NCBI GenBank assembly: GCA_934278995.1
Contig: CAKQWM010000001.1
Span: forward strand, 62,001 to 126,000
Direction of reading: 5' to 3'
Source: an uncultured Clostridia bacterium
Lineage (GTDB): Bacteria; Bacillota; Clostridia; Christensenellales; Borkfalkiaceae
Length of the DNA: 64,000 bases
Within the stretch, counting starts at the first letter, position 1. The number at the start of each line of letters is the position of its first letter. Positions 48,154 through 57,685 of the stretch are shown here, piece by piece. The notes under the pieces were generated by a model, which worked only from the letters and a program-made list of their open reading frames with translations, made no database searches and had not been told where the DNA came from. The translations under genes were made by a program, and so were the position numbers.

Positions 48154-50013
48154 TTAGTCTTTACGCTTTATAACCGCAATATCGGCGTCGATGCCGATAG
48201 GATTCCCTTTTTCCTTTACGATTTTCAGACTGTCGCCCTGACGAACCACGCGTTTTCCTTTGCCGCCGGTTATTATACCGCATACGTCGAAACTGTAATT
48301 TTCTTTGTCGATGAAATACGGAATGAAGTCGGCTGCGTCTTGTTCGTCGATGTATCCTACGTGGTGGCACGCTTTGCCGTCCCAGTCGTAAATATAAACT
48401 TTAATTTTCTTTCCGTCGTAAATTACGCCCGTCTTTTTAAATTCCTGATCGGCAAATTCGTAAACGATATCGTCCTCGTATTCCTCTTTGATTTCGGCAG
48501 AATTCAAACCGTCGAATTTATCGAGGTAGCCCGCTTTTACGCCTTGCTTGATTTCGGCGTCGATTACGTCTTTTATTTTTTCGCCGACGTCGTTTTTCTT
48601 ATCGGTTCCCAGAACGGTAAACGTTTTTGTGATTATGGCTTCGTTAGGTCTGTAGATAAGTTTTCTTCCGCGCTTAGCGCACATATTCTGCATGAGTTCT
48701 TCGTTGTTTTCGGGAGGAACGAGTTTGAATACGTCCTTTTTGGGCGCTTGTTCGGTGGCTTCGCTTTCGTCATCCGCCTCTAATTTTTCGGGTTCGTCCT
48801 GTGTTTCGATTTCTTTTGCAAGACCTTCTTCGGTTAATACTTCAACCGCAGTTACCTCTTCCGCAAGTTTTACTTCTTCGACTTCTTCATCGGAAGGAAT
48901 TTTCTCGCCGTCTTTGATAGATTCTTCGGTTTCGTAGTCTGCTTCGGGTTGTTCCGTTAAGATTTCTTCCGTCGGTTCAAGTGTTTCGCAAACTTTTTCT
49001 TCGGTTTCGCCCTCATCGGTCTTTTTGCTTTCATCCGGGGTTTCGATAACGTCCTCTGGCGAAGCGAGTTTATCCAGACCGAAAACCGAAGAATAAATTG
49101 CGTCAACCTGTTCTTTGGTTAAAGGCGTTATTTGTTCTGCCCGATCGGTTAAATCTTCCCGAACAAAAGACGGTTTTTCGTCTTCGACGGGTAAAGGTTC
49201 GTCGAAGTCCGCAGTACTTTCGCTCGTTAAAAAGCCGTCGGCTTCTTCCGGTGTTTGTTCCGCCGGTTCTTCAGGATATATTTCCGTTTGTTGCGAGGGT
49301 TCTTCAATTTCCGGCGCGATATTTTCCGAAACGGTTTCGGCAATCGTTTCCGTTTGGGTATCGGGTTCTTCCGTCAAATCTTTTTCGGCGGCGGTTATCA
49401 GAAGTTTATCCAAGCCGAAAACCGAAGAATAAATTTCTTCGACGCTCTTTTCGCTTAATACGGTTACCTGCGACTCTGTTTTTTCAGACTCTGACGAGGC
49501 TTCTTGCTCGGAATGGATATCGCTATCCGAAATCGAAAAATTCTCGGGTTGGCTTTCGATATTTTCATAAACCGCTTCGGTATTTTCTTCGACGGTCTCG
49601 GAAGGTTCGTCCGAAACTTCTTCAACGGTTTCGGTTAAGACTTCGGTATCGGGTTCAAAAGATTCTGTGGATTCGGTCGGTTCTTGTATAACATCTTCAA
49701 CCGCTTCTTCTGAAACTTCTTCATTTGGGTTAATTACTTCGTCTGAAATTTCTTCAACCGCTTCAACCGTTTCGGCAGGTTTTTCAAAAACTTCTTTAAC
49801 GGTTTCGGTTAATACTTCGGTATCGGGTTCAAAAGTTTCTGTGGATTCGACGGCGGCTTCCGCGGCGTCGGGTATCGGATTATCGCGGGCGATAAGTTCT
49901 TCCAAAAACTTTTGTTTTTCATCACCGGATGAGGTTTGGTATTGACATTCGAGATAGACGTCGCACGTATCGCAATCGCCGTGACATTCCAGAATAATAT
50001 CGTCGTACTTCAT
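48154..50013 (-). CDS. Acidic repetitive protein with conserved C-terminal domain
   Basis: 619 residues from the ATG at 50013 (AAAGGTG upstream). N-terminal Cys cluster C10-x3-C14-x2-C17-x5-C23. Residues about 50-420 are low-complexity, rich in Glu, Thr, Pro, Val, Ser, with two copies of IYSSVFGLDKL (about 192-203 and 304-314) and a duplicated unit at DNA level (49636-49680 and 49807-49851) encoding FEPDTEVLTETV. The C-terminal domain (about 424-619) is globular: KRGRKLIYRPNEAIITKTF and VYIYDWDGKACHHVGYIDEQDAADFIPYFID, with some resemblance to HIRAN domains (weak). No signal peptide or membrane helix. Function not recognised. Confidence 0.75.
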   Translation of the reverse strand: MKYDDIILECHGDCDTCDVYLECQYQTSSGDEKQKFLEELIARDNPIPDAAEAAVESTETFEPDTEVLTETVKEVFEKPAETVEAVEEISDEVINPNEEVSEEAVEDVIQEPTESTESFEPDTEVLTETVEEVSDEPSETVEENTEAVYENIESQPENFSISDSDIHSEQEASSESEKTESQVTVLSEKSVEEIYSSVFGLDKLLITAAEKDLTEEPDTQTETIAETVSENIAPEIEEPSQQTEIYPEEPAEQTPEEADGFLTSESTADFDEPLPVEDEKPSFVREDLTDRAEQITPLTKEQVDAIYSSVFGLDKLASPEDVIETPDESKKTDEGETEEKVCETLEPTEEILTEQPEADYETEESIKDGEKIPSDEEVEEVKLAEEVTAVEVLTEEGLAKEIETQDEPEKLEADDESEATEQAPKKDVFKLVPPENNEELMQNMCAKRGRKLIYRPNEAIITKTFTVLGTDKKNDVGEKIKDVIDAEIKQGVKAGYLDKFDGLNSAEIKEEYEDDIVYEFADQEFKKTGVIYDGKKIKVYIYDWDGKACHHVGYIDEQDAADFIPYFIDKENYSFDVCGIITGGKGKRVVRQGDSLKIVKEKGNPIGIDADIAVIKRKD

Positions 50014-50145
50014 AACAGGCACCTTTTTATTATTTATAGTTTGGCTACCCCGACATAGCGAAGTAACGCAACTACGAACATTATACCCGAAACGGGCGCT
50101 CGTGTCAACAAAATACGGACTTATATTTAATATTATATATATTAT

Positions 50146-50213
50146 ATAATATAGAGGTTGTAAAAGATAATATAGCCACATAATATAGAGGTTGTAAAAG
50201 ATAATATAGCCAC
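50146..50213. repeat. Perfect 34-bp tandem duplication
   Basis: Two identical 34-bp units, 50146-50179 and 50180-50213, each containing ATAATATAGAGGTTGT and ATAATATAGCCAC. AT-rich, upstream of the acidic-protein gene. Confidence 0.9.
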
Positions 50214-50280
50214 CCTCATCAGTCGGCTTTGCCGACAGCTTCCCCCACAGGGTGAAGCCTTTCCGAAGGGGAAGCCTTTC
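50212..50280. repeat. Dispersed intergenic palindrome (CCCTCATCAGTC type)
   Basis: Starts ACCCTCATCAGTCGGC, includes TCGGCTTTGCCGA and CTTCCCC ... GGGGAAG hairpins. I recognise this form as a repeat common in intergenic regions of gut Firmicutes; probably a MITE-like element. Confidence 0.65.
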
Positions 50281-50421
50281 ACGTTGCGTCAGCAACAATT
50301 CACGCGCGGTCACGCGCAATTAAACGTATGTTAGAAAATCTGCGTCGCCGAAGGACTTTAAAAGTATGACAGATGCGTTTAACGGTAATTTTATTTTGAA
50401 TAGTTTCAGGCAATTTAACAA

Positions 50422-50454
50422 AACAAACTGCGGACGAAAACGCCCGCAGTTTGT
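50422..50454 (-). terminator. Terminator of the DUF1540 gene
   Basis: AACAAACTGCGG / CCGCAGTTTGTT with T runs on both strands. Confidence 0.8.
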
Positions 50455-50466
50455 TTTTCGGAAAAG

Positions 50467-50619
50467 TTATTCGTTAAAAGAAGACTCGTAAGATTCGCAA
50501 CAAGTGCAGTCTTCGCAGTCGCATGATACCTTTACGGTATTAAGCGTACAACTTTTGCCGTTAAAGTTATGTCTGCATTTTTTAACGTCGCAAACTATTC
50601 CGCGGTTAAGTTCTTCCAT
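50467..50619 (-). CDS. DUF1540-type Cys-rich small protein
   Basis: 50 residues, ATG at 50619 with GGAGG 7 bases upstream, stop at 50467. Sequence pattern VCDVKKCRHNFNGKSCTLNTVKV then CDCEDCTCCESYE: the first part (V-x-C-x-V-x-x-C-x-x-N, then C and x-x-x-I/V-x-V) is DUF1540, a putative metal-binding unit frequent in sporulating and gut Clostridia; the Cys-rich tail adds six Cys. Function unknown. Monocistronic, with its own terminator. Confidence 0.88.
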   Translation of the reverse strand: MEELNRGIVCDVKKCRHNFNGKSCTLNTVKVSCDCEDCTCCESYESSFNE

Positions 50620-50753
50620 TTTTGCACCTCCGAAAAAAGTATAGACGATTATCGAAAAATCATACGGGCGTACTATAAAAAATAAAAATTCGTTCTGTTT
50701 AAATCGATTTTTGCATACAAATATTCACGGGAAAACTGCAAAAAGGAGTTAAA

Positions 50754-52223
50754 ATGTTTAATTTATCAAAAGTAAACGCCGAAGATTACGTAAAAGTCAA
50801 CTATAAAGACGAAACTTTAATAGAAGCGTCTTTAAATCTTTCGCCCGAAAGAGAAAATAAAATTCTTTCGGTAAGCGGAATGACGGCAGGCGAAAAGGTA
50901 ACGGTGGAAAACGACGTCGTAAACTATTCGGGCAAAGTGTTTTTCAATATCGTTTTTGAAGGAGAAGAGCTCGAAAGGCTGGAAACGGGCGTTAAATTTG
51001 AATTCAAAAAAACCGAAGAAAACGCAAAACACGCCGTGTGCTTGTACGAACTTTCGGATTTCAAAACGAGAAACGAAAACGGCGCGCTATACGTTTCGTG
51101 TATTCTTACCAAAAATCTCACGGTGTACAAAGCCGACGACAAAGAAGTAATTACGGGCGCGGATTGTTTCGTAAAAAACGAAGAAATTGCCTTGCCCGAC
51201 AGAATTTTCGGAAGGCAAGAGTACGATTTAGACGATAAATTCGAAATTCAAAAAATAAAAAAAGTTTTGCAATCAAAAGTCGTGTCGGTTGTCGAAAGAG
51301 CGGTTTGCTCCGAAAACGTCGTTACGGCGGAGGGCTTTGTCAATATATCGTTCGTATTCTTGCCTTTTTCCGAGAATAGTGATATATTAAAAGAAACGAG
51401 AAGCGTTCCGTTTAAATGCGAAATATCTCTGGACGGCGTAAAAGAAGACTACCGCGCGTCGGTGTTTTCCTGCGTTGAAGATTTTTCGGTAAAGGCTTAT
51501 CTTAACGACGACGAATCGAGAACGATTGTCGAAACGGCGGTTACGCTTGACTTTACGGTTTTAGCGGAAGGATTTAAAAAATACGTTGCGGTAACCGACG
51601 CCGCGGCGGCGGAATGTAATCTCAGAATAGTTAAAGAAGAAACGCTTTTTGAAGAAACGGTTTCGCAACGGACGGTTTCGCAAAGAATTTTCGGTAAGTG
51701 CGCGGTAAAAATTCCGGAATATTCCCGTTTTATCAAAGCCGTGGGAGAAAACGCCTACGTGACTCAATACGAAATAACCGACGGCGAAATTACTTTTACG
51801 GGCGCGGTCGAAGCGGATTGTATATTTGCGGGAGATAACGGTATAGTTTCTGAAAAATCCGTATTGCCGTTCAATATGACCGAAGCCGTTACTACGGACA
51901 AAATCGAAAACGTATCGGTAAACGCAGAAAATCTTCAGGGAAGATTGAGAAGCGGAAATTTAGAACAGGACGTAAACCTGTCCGTAAGGTTTACGGAAGT
52001 TAAAGAGAATAAACTTCTGCTCGTTAAAAACTTGGAAGAAGGCGAAGTTATAAACGCGCCCCGCGCGCCGATTACCGTGTATATCGGAAAAAAGGGAGAA
52101 ACCGAGTGGGACGTTATAAAGGCTTTAAAAGAAGACGCAAGCGCAATTTACGAATTTAACCCCGATCTTACCTTCCCGCTTTCGGGCGACGAGAGGATTG
52201 TTATTTTACGCAAAAAAAAGTAA
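50754..52223 (+). CDS. SipL-like DUF3794 protein with C-terminal LysM
   Basis: 489 residues. Repeated beta-rich units of DUF3794/SPOCS type (VVSVVERAVCSENVVTAEGFVNISFVFLP; VSQRIFGKCAVKIP) and a C-terminal LysM-like module (ITVYIGKKGETEWDVIKALKEDASAIYEFNPDLTFPLSGDERIVIL). This domain order is that of SipL/SpoVID-like proteins, which tether the SpoIVA coat base in Clostridia. No signal peptide, as expected for a mother-cell protein. AAAAGGAG precedes the ATG. ispE follows 80 bp downstream. A non-sporulation role is possible because no other spore gene is in the window. Confidence 0.82.
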   Translation: MFNLSKVNAEDYVKVNYKDETLIEASLNLSPERENKILSVSGMTAGEKVTVENDVVNYSGKVFFNIVFEGEELERLETGVKFEFKKTEENAKHAVCLYELSDFKTRNENGALYVSCILTKNLTVYKADDKEVITGADCFVKNEEIALPDRIFGRQEYDLDDKFEIQKIKKVLQSKVVSVVERAVCSENVVTAEGFVNISFVFLPFSENSDILKETRSVPFKCEISLDGVKEDYRASVFSCVEDFSVKAYLNDDESRTIVETAVTLDFTVLAEGFKKYVAVTDAAAAECNLRIVKEETLFEETVSQRTVSQRIFGKCAVKIPEYSRFIKAVGENAYVTQYEITDGEITFTGAVEADCIFAGDNGIVSEKSVLPFNMTEAVTTDKIENVSVNAENLQGRLRSGNLEQDVNLSVRFTEVKENKLLLVKNLEEGEVINAPRAPITVYIGKKGETEWDVIKALKEDASAIYEFNPDLTFPLSGDERIVILRKKK

Positions 52224-52303
52224 ATCATTTTGAGCGCGTCTTTTAAATTTTTAAAATAAGACGCAAAAAAGTCGGGCTATAAGCCCGTTATTAAAGGTTT
52301 TAT

Positions 52304-53197
52304 ATGAATACTGTAAGAGAAAGAGGATATGCGAAAGTCAATTTGTATCTCGACGTTTTGCAAAAAAACGGAGAGTATCACGATATAGATTCCGTAGTAT
52401 GCTCGATAAATTTATTCGATGAAGTAACCGTAACGAAACGTAAAGACGATAAAATAGTTTTGCGTTCTTTTTCGTCTTTATACGGATTGCCGAAAGAAGA
52501 AAAATTCAATAACGCTTACAGGGCGGCGGAACTGTTTAAGCAAACTTTCAGCACCGACGGCGTAAACGTAACGGTACGAAAAAACATACCCGTAGGAGGC
52601 GGACTCGGCGGTTCGGGCGCCGACGTTGCGGCGACTTTAAAAGCCATGAAAAAGTTGTTTTGTATAGATTGCGACTTAAACCCGCTTGCCGACAGTTTAG
52701 GAAGCGACGCCCGTTTTTTGCTTCGCGGCGGCTTTGCAAGATTGCGCGGGCGCGGTATAGACGTTACGCCTTTATATATAAACCCGAAACTGCATTTTCT
52801 TATAGCGACGCCGAAGAAAGAAATCGCGGCGAAGGATTGCTATTACGAATTTGATAAATTACCCTCACCCCCTTTAAAACAAGCCGAAAAGTTAATTGAA
52901 AATTTAACTAAAGGGATAATAAAAAAAGAAGATTTTTATAACGCGCTTTACGCGCCCGCATGCAGACTTAATGCCGAAGTAGAACGCGTTTACGGGCTTA
53001 TAGCGGGACTTTCGCCCTCGGCTGTATTTATGACGGGTAGCGGTAGTTCGATAGTTTCCGTATTTGAAACGAGGGAACTTTGCGAGTGGGCAAAGGATAA
53101 ATTGAAACGCGAAAATTTAAGTCTTTTCGTAACGGAATCGCTTACCGAAAAGGAAACGGAAAGTCCGTACGCGCTTAAAAATCCGTTTATTCTATAA
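52304..53197 (+). CDS. ispE: 4-diphosphocytidyl-2-C-methyl-D-erythritol kinase
   Basis: 297 residues. GHMP kinase with AKVNLYLDVL, the ATP loop PVGGGLGGSGADVAATL, and VFMTGSGSSIVSVF near the C-terminus. It phosphorylates CDP-ME to CDP-MEP, the step between the two activities of the IspDF protein at 20416-21531. It follows the sipL-like gene and is closed by the terminator 53245-53276. No strong ribosome-binding site before the ATG (TTAAAGG 8 bases upstream), and an upstream GGGCTATAAGCCC palindrome at 52274-52288 lies in the gap. Confidence 0.93.
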   Translation: MNTVRERGYAKVNLYLDVLQKNGEYHDIDSVVCSINLFDEVTVTKRKDDKIVLRSFSSLYGLPKEEKFNNAYRAAELFKQTFSTDGVNVTVRKNIPVGGGLGGSGADVAATLKAMKKLFCIDCDLNPLADSLGSDARFLLRGGFARLRGRGIDVTPLYINPKLHFLIATPKKEIAAKDCYYEFDKLPSPPLKQAEKLIENLTKGIIKKEDFYNALYAPACRLNAEVERVYGLIAGLSPSAVFMTGSGSSIVSVFETRELCEWAKDKLKRENLSLFVTESLTEKETESPYALKNPFIL

Positions 53198-53244
53198 AGT
53201 ATAACTTATAACAATAACAACTTTAAAGCACAACAAAAGTGCTT

Positions 53245-53276
53245 CGCGCCGAAAATTTTTTCGGCGCGCTTTTTTT
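53245..53276 (+). terminator. Terminator after ispE
   Basis: CGCGCCGAAAA / TTTTCGGCGCG followed by CTTTTTTT. Confidence 0.9.
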
Positions 53277-53290
53277 GCTTGCGGATACCT

Positions 53291-53372
53291 TAGGGATTCC
53301 AATCATTGCGGTCACGGAAAAGGGCTGAAAAGTCGCCTTTTCGGTAATTAGCAATGACGAATGGAATCCCTA
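53291..53372. repeat. 82-bp nested hairpin (MITE-like)
   Basis: Ends TAGGGATTCCA (53291-53301) and TGGAATCCCTA (53362-53372) are perfect inverted copies; inner arms CATTGC/GCAATG and CGGAAAAGG/CCTTTTCGG also pair. One arm recurs in degenerate form at 20178-20215. TCCCTATATATAAAAA is duplicated just after it. Confidence 0.7.
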
Positions 53373-53553
53373 TATATAAAAAATCCCTATATATAAAAAT
53401 ATATAAAAAAAGTTAAAAAAATAAAAAATTTTTTTTGCAAAACCCCTTATTTTGGCGCTTTTTTGGCGGAGACTTCTTTATAATAATACTTACAGGACGC
53501 GTTTTAGCCGTAAAGGCGGCTGAAAAGCGGAAAAATAAAAGGAGTTTATATAT

Positions 53554-56500
53554 ATGAAAAAGAAAGTCCTGATAATACTTATCGCTTCTTTGGCGATAAT
53601 CGGCGCGGTCGTCGGCGTGATAATCGGCGTGGTCGTCGGCGGCAAAGGAGGAAATCACTCCTCCGGCAGCGAAAGCGGTTCGTCCGGCGGAGGAGTGACG
53701 CCGCCTGAAACGACTTTTAACGCGGAAGACATTACTTTATCTATCGACGCCAACGTAGAAAGTCTCAGGTTTAAAAAGGACGAAGAAAGCAGTTATTATT
53801 CGGTCGAAAACGCCGGATACTATCCCGAAACGATGGAGGATATCCTAAAACGAGGTTATTTCGAGGCGAAGATAAAACTGGATGTTTCTTTAAAAAACCC
53901 CGACGGCGAAACGCAAACGCGATCTTTAACCGTAAATGCAAGTAACGAATTACCGACTGTAAGAGATAACCGAATGAGCGCGATTGTCGATAAAGAAGTA
54001 AAATTTACAATGACGGAATTATCCGACGTCAAAGTTCAACTCGAACTTTATTTGATGTACCAAAAACTTGGATGCGACGAAAGGTCCGCCGCGAGGTTTC
54101 TCGGTCTGTACGACTTGTATTTCGGATACAAAGATTCTATCGACCGCGGTGAAGATCCCGGAGAGTATTTCCCCGGTAACGGAAAATACGAAAAAGGTAG
54201 TTTTAATTTTATAAAATACGTAAACGGTTATAAAGACGGAAAACTGACGCTTACGCCCTCTCAGATAGTCGTCGTTTCGGAAATCGAGGAAGGAGAAACT
54301 ATAGATTTACCCTGGAATTCATTTTCAGTTACCGCTTACGCAAGGACCGACTACAGCGTGTTTAGCAGACTTCCCGATAACGCCGTATCAAAACTCAAAG
54401 ACGCAATAATTGGTAACGCATTTACGAGAGACCATTATTATTTAAACCTTACCAAGGAAAATTTCGACGATGATTTCGACGCAACCGACGAGGGCGTTTT
54501 AATCGATCGTAACGTAATTAAATTTTCTGCCGTGGTAGGGTATAAAAAGTTTTACTTTACCTTCGACGCGGGGCAACGCATCGTCAATTTTTACGGAAGT
54601 TACGGTTGGATAACAGTCGAAGCCGAAAAGGTTAAAACTAAATACGATTTTGAAGGAACGCACGACTCTCAAACGGCAACTACAAAGGTTAAATTTTTAG
54701 GACAAGAAGCAACCGTACCGGCAAAACTCGAATCGTACGACGGTCAACAATACACGGTATCTCCCAAAGATTTGCCCGTGTTTTTTGCCGATAAATTTTC
54801 CGATTCCGCAAGGATAGAATATTACGTCGTTGACGGCAGTAATAATTCGACTATTCCTGCGGAAGTTATAATGCCCGACTCCGTTACGGTAACCGCAGAA
54901 GATTCCAAGGCGGGTGATTTCGGAGTAGAAAAATTTGCGCTTAATTTCATTTATCCCGAATACACCACTTCGACGACGCTTGACTATCTGAAAAGTAAAA
55001 TGCAAAATATGTACCCAAGCACGTTTATGTACGGCGAGTATAATAAAATTTACAACGCGTTTTTAGATTTAAAATCTTCGTCGCAAACAAAGCTTATTAC
55101 CTATGAAGATCGTAGGTATTATTTCGATAAAGAAAACGTCGTAAAGACTAAGGACGAACCTTTTACCTATAACGGCTGTACGCTTACTTTTAACGGAAAA
55201 ACTTACGCTTTCGATTTGTCGTTTAAAATAGAAGCGATATATATGGGCTGGGAGGTTGTCAGCGAGGGAGACAACTATAATAAAGGCTTCCCCCAAAGTT
55301 ACTACGAAGGCGACGAAATATCCATACCCGACGATTTAAAGATAGTAAAAGAATACGACGACAACGTTTATACATCGAGTCCGGGCAGTTTCAAAGAATA
55401 CAAAAAAGTCGTATTACCGTTCAAAGCGGAATATATTACCGGCTTTTCTACCGACGCTCCCACGAGCGGGAGAGGTGTCCATTACAAAGTGACTTACGAC
55501 GGTGAAGAAAAAGAACTTACCTCGGGCTACGTCGTTTACAGCAATCCCGTAGAATCCATAACGCTTTCGGACGGCGCTTTCGGCGGCATATACGTAAAAG
55601 GAGAAAGTTTTCATTTAAACGATGAAAAAATTACCGTCAAGAGGCAAAACGGAAACACTAAAACTATGCCCGTAACCCTCGATATGGTTTCGGGTTGCGA
55701 TATGAGTACCGCCGGAAGTCAAACTATAACCGTTACGTATAAAGAAGTTACCGTTACGGCGTCGATTAAGGTAAAACAAGTAACCAAAATAGAGTTTTAC
55801 GAAAACCTCCCCGCAACTTACGTTATGGGCGAACTTCCGACCGAAGTTTCAATTAAGGTAATTTTCGACAACGACGCGGAAGATTACGATATTTACGAAC
55901 TTACGAGAGAACAAATAGCCGCCGCTATGGATACGAGTAAGGTAGGTAAGTCCGTTTTCAGTTACACTTTCGGCGGAGTTAATATTTCACAAAATTTTAA
56001 CGTCATCGAAAACATTTATTTTACCTATTCGTTAAACGCCGACGGAACGGCAAAAGTGTACGGCATAATGGACACAAAACCGAGCGATAACTATTACTAC
56101 ACGGCAAAAACTTTGACGGAAGCAGAAATCCCTTCGGTTATAACTTACGACGGAACGGATTATACCGTAAACGAGATAGGGGCAGAACTTTTCTACGGGC
56201 GCGGAGGAGTCAAAACGATAATATTGCCCGATTCTATCAGTAAAATACCCGACTACGCTTTTGCGGACTGCGTCGATTTACAAAAACTCGTAATAAAAGC
56301 AGACGTCGATACGGTGGGTAAAACTATTTTAAAAGGGTGCGGTTCTGTCAAGGAATTGGTTATCCCGTCAACGCTTAAACAAAAATTGTATCTGTTGTTC
56401 GCAAACGCTCCTAAAGAAGGTAAAACGGCGAGTATCCCCAAAGATTTAGCAGTAACCTTTACGGAAGGTTCCGTTGTTGTTCCCGACGAATACTTCGGCA

Positions 56501-57471
56501 GTTTGGACAAGGATATAACCATAGAAAAAGTAAGTTTTCCGTCAACGATGACGACTCTCGGAAAACAGAATAACGGCTTCGATATCGTTAAAAAATTCGA
56601 GTCGAAAGAGGGAGGATATATTTCGGTTAAAGAGAACGTTATTTACATCGACAGCGGAAAAACTCTTTATTATTATCCTAAACTGAAAACCGAAAAGTCG
56701 CTCGTTATTTCAGACGAAGTTACCAAAATAGGAGCGATAAAAGGCAATACTTATCTGGAATCGGTAATTATAGGCGCGAACGTAACCGAACTTTCGGTCG
56801 AAGCGTTTTTGGCCTTTAAGGCGCTTTCAAAGGTAGAGTTTAAAGGCAGTCTGAAAGTTATCCCCGAAGGTGCCTTTAACGGCTGCGAAGCGCTTACTTC
56901 GTTTAACTTCCCGCAAGGACTTGAAGAAATAGGAAAATGGGCGTTCTATATGTGCGGGCTGAAAAGTCTGCGTATTCCCGATACGGTCAAAAAAGTCGGA
57001 GAAAACGCTTTTAACATGTCTATGTTAGAAAGAATTTATATTCCCGCAAGTTTAGACGACAGTTTCAACATCTCAAAAGGAGCAAGTTTGCTCACGCTTC
57101 AAAAATTAACCGAAATAGTTTATTCCGGTAATATTCCGCTCAAGCAACTGTCGTGCTATCAGAAGTATAACGCAATGGGTCTTTTGATAGTCGGCGTCAA
57201 CAAAATTGTGGTGACCGAAAAAGTATGCGATGATTTCGCAACGGGGCAAAACAAATACGGCGACTATATCAGATATCCTTCTAACGGCGTCTATTGCCTC
57301 TCAAAAGTTACCTACGTGGGTTCCAACGCGGCTGATGCTGATCCTAATTATAAAATAAAATTATACTTCGAGGTTACAAAAACCAACGCTCAAATAACCT
57401 TTATGACGAATATGACGAATTCAAGAGATTTTGAAATAAAATACGGAGTTAGCCCTTCTAAATGGTGGTGA
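53554..57471 (+). CDS. Large surface protein with Ig-like and LRR regions
   Basis: 1305 residues. Signal/anchor helix 4-33 (IIASLAIIGAVVGVIIGVVVGG), then a Gly/Ser linker and a long beta-rich region (about 50-640) without recognised domain, two bacterial Ig-like units (about 665-820; ITLSDGAFGGIYVKGESF...VTASIKVKQV), and LRR_5-type repeats (about 850-1200; IILPDSISKIPDYAFADC, FPQGLEEIGKWAFYMCGLKSL). The C-terminus ends in SPSKWW and lacks the WRYVDG-type signature. No LPXTG or lipobox. Probably exposed. AAAAGGAG precedes the ATG and a TATAAT lies near 53481. Ligand unknown. Confidence 0.85.
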   Translation: MKKKVLIILIASLAIIGAVVGVIIGVVVGGKGGNHSSGSESGSSGGGVTPPETTFNAEDITLSIDANVESLRFKKDEESSYYSVENAGYYPETMEDILKRGYFEAKIKLDVSLKNPDGETQTRSLTVNASNELPTVRDNRMSAIVDKEVKFTMTELSDVKVQLELYLMYQKLGCDERSAARFLGLYDLYFGYKDSIDRGEDPGEYFPGNGKYEKGSFNFIKYVNGYKDGKLTLTPSQIVVVSEIEEGETIDLPWNSFSVTAYARTDYSVFSRLPDNAVSKLKDAIIGNAFTRDHYYLNLTKENFDDDFDATDEGVLIDRNVIKFSAVVGYKKFYFTFDAGQRIVNFYGSYGWITVEAEKVKTKYDFEGTHDSQTATTKVKFLGQEATVPAKLESYDGQQYTVSPKDLPVFFADKFSDSARIEYYVVDGSNNSTIPAEVIMPDSVTVTAEDSKAGDFGVEKFALNFIYPEYTTSTTLDYLKSKMQNMYPSTFMYGEYNKIYNAFLDLKSSSQTKLITYEDRRYYFDKENVVKTKDEPFTYNGCTLTFNGKTYAFDLSFKIEAIYMGWEVVSEGDNYNKGFPQSYYEGDEISIPDDLKIVKEYDDNVYTSSPGSFKEYKKVVLPFKAEYITGFSTDAPTSGRGVHYKVTYDGEEKELTSGYVVYSNPVESITLSDGAFGGIYVKGESFHLNDEKITVKRQNGNTKTMPVTLDMVSGCDMSTAGSQTITVTYKEVTVTASIKVKQVTKIEFYENLPATYVMGELPTEVSIKVIFDNDAEDYDIYELTREQIAAAMDTSKVGKSVFSYTFGGVNISQNFNVIENIYFTYSLNADGTAKVYGIMDTKPSDNYYYTAKTLTEAEIPSVITYDGTDYTVNEIGAELFYGRGGVKTIILPDSISKIPDYAFADCVDLQKLVIKADVDTVGKTILKGCGSVKELVIPSTLKQKLYLLFANAPKEGKTASIPKDLAVTFTEGSVVVPDEYFGSLDKDITIEKVSFPSTMTTLGKQNNGFDIVKKFESKEGGYISVKENVIYIDSGKTLYYYPKLKTEKSLVISDEVTKIGAIKGNTYLESVIIGANVTELSVEAFLAFKALSKVEFKGSLKVIPEGAFNGCEALTSFNFPQGLEEIGKWAFYMCGLKSLRIPDTVKKVGENAFNMSMLERIYIPASLDDSFNISKGASLLTLQKLTEIVYSGNIPLKQLSCYQKYNAMGLLIVGVNKIVVTEKVCDDFATGQNKYGDYIRYPSNGVYCLSKVTYVGSNAADADPNYKIKLYFEVTKTNAQITFMTNMTNSRDFEIKYGVSPSKWW

Positions 57472-57549
57472 GCATTTTTAAGCGGATAAACGCTTTCACA
57501 ACAGGCGCGGCTACGGCGGCGTAAAAGTTTACATAAATAACCGACTTTA

Positions 57550-57578
57550 CCCCGACGGATTTCTTCCGTCGGGGTTTA
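57550..57578 (+). terminator. Terminator after the 1305-residue surface protein
   Basis: CCCCGACGGA / TCCGTCGGGG, 5-base loop, then TTT. Confidence 0.85.
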
Positions 57579-57613
57579 AAATAAAAATAATTTCGTAAAA
57601 TTTAAAATTATGG

Positions 57614-57642
57614 TTGTTTACCTTAAAAAAGTATGTTACAAT
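57614..57642 (+). promoter_or_regulatory. Promoter of the HAD-GlpAB-like operon
   Basis: TTGTTT (57614-57619), 17-base spacer, TACAAT (57637-57642). Confidence 0.7.
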
Positions 57643-57685
57643 AGTGCTACGAAAAGAAAACCGCCGACTCAGGCAATTGAAAAAG

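Noticed and set aside
48340..49945. Several plus-strand frames opposite the acidic repeat gene
   Set aside because: Shadow frames caused by the biased GAA/GAC codons of the minus-strand gene.
50146..50213. CRISPR array
   Set aside because: Only two adjacent 34-bp copies with no spacers; a simple tandem duplication.
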